Source: an uncultured bacterium
Lineage (GTDB): Bacteria > Bacillota_I > Bacilli_A > RF39 > UBA660
Reading direction: 5' to 3'
Assembly: GCA_949285775.1 (NCBI GenBank)
Contig: CASEAD010000050.1
Coordinates: 1 to 5,398 of the forward strand
DNA length: 5,398 bases
The translations under genes were made by a program, and so were the position numbers. Positions 5,375 through 5,398 of the stretch are shown piece by piece. How positions within the stretch are numbered: position 1 is the stretch's first letter; every line of letters begins with the position of its first letter. The notes under the pieces were generated by a model. It was not told the origin of the DNA. It saw nothing but the letters and a program-made list of their open reading frames with translations, and searched no databases.

Positions 5375-5398
5375 ATGAATAACTATTGTATATATTTA
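5375..5398 (+). CDS. Start of an unidentified ORF, cut off by the window end
   Basis: ATG at 5375-5377 follows GAGGT (5365-5369) at good spacing, and the frame is open for the eight codons available (MNNYCIYL). An in-frame TAA at 5369-5371 means the coding region cannot start earlier. The start resembles the first residues of some small GIY-YIG nuclease proteins (often a short start, then Y-x-Y/Cys before the GIY-like strand), but eight residues cannot support a family call. If so, it would fit a mobile element beside the tRNA. No strong promoter was found; TTGCTT (5247-5252) with TATATT (5270-5275) at 17 bases is a weak candidate. Confidence 0.45.

Overview
This window looks like chromosomal DNA from a very A+T-rich Gram-positive (Bacillota, Bacilli-like or Mycoplasmatota-like) bacterium, possibly an uncultured gut lineage. 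The reasons are the base composition, the strong AGGAGGTG-type ribosome binding sites, the absence of in-frame TGA codons (tryptophan is TGG, so the standard bacterial code fits), and secreted proteins with Gram-positive-style signal peptides and membrane anchors. The taxonomic placement is inference; the window contains no marker gene.

Positions 1-4524 hold a leftward (minus-strand) operon of at least four genes that continues past the left edge. In transcription order it encodes: (1) a 203-residue acidic surface protein with a signal peptide and a C-terminal membrane anchor; (2) a secreted, cysteine-rich protein of about 910 residues with an N-terminal von Willebrand factor A (vWA) domain and an intact metal-binding (MIDAS) motif; (3) a small protein of 153 residues with one N-terminal membrane helix, similar in layout to TadE-type pseudopilins; (4) the first 199 residues of a CpaB/RcpC-like protein with a membrane helix followed by a SAF domain. 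This combination suggests a Tad/Flp-type pilus or related surface-secretion system, with the vWA protein as a possible adhesin or tip component. The ATPase and platform genes that would confirm this would lie left of position 1 and are not seen. The genes are closely spaced, and the first two junctions look translationally coupled.

A compact divergent promoter region (about 4492-4602) separates this operon from a rightward gene (4603-5046) for a membrane-anchored, extracytoplasmic thioredoxin-like protein with a CSHC active site. The two promoters are mirror images built on a perfect 14-bp inverted repeat. Because the operon products are secreted and rich in cysteine, the thioredoxin-like protein may form or repair their disulfides.

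To the right, a tRNA-Arg(ACG) gene (5134-5210, CCA encoded) has its own good promoter and is followed by a likely terminator. The last 190 bases hold no complete gene. They contain stacked inverted repeats, a repeated TAGCATA motif, and a hairpin that buries the ribosome binding site of an ORF starting at 5375 and cut off by the window end.
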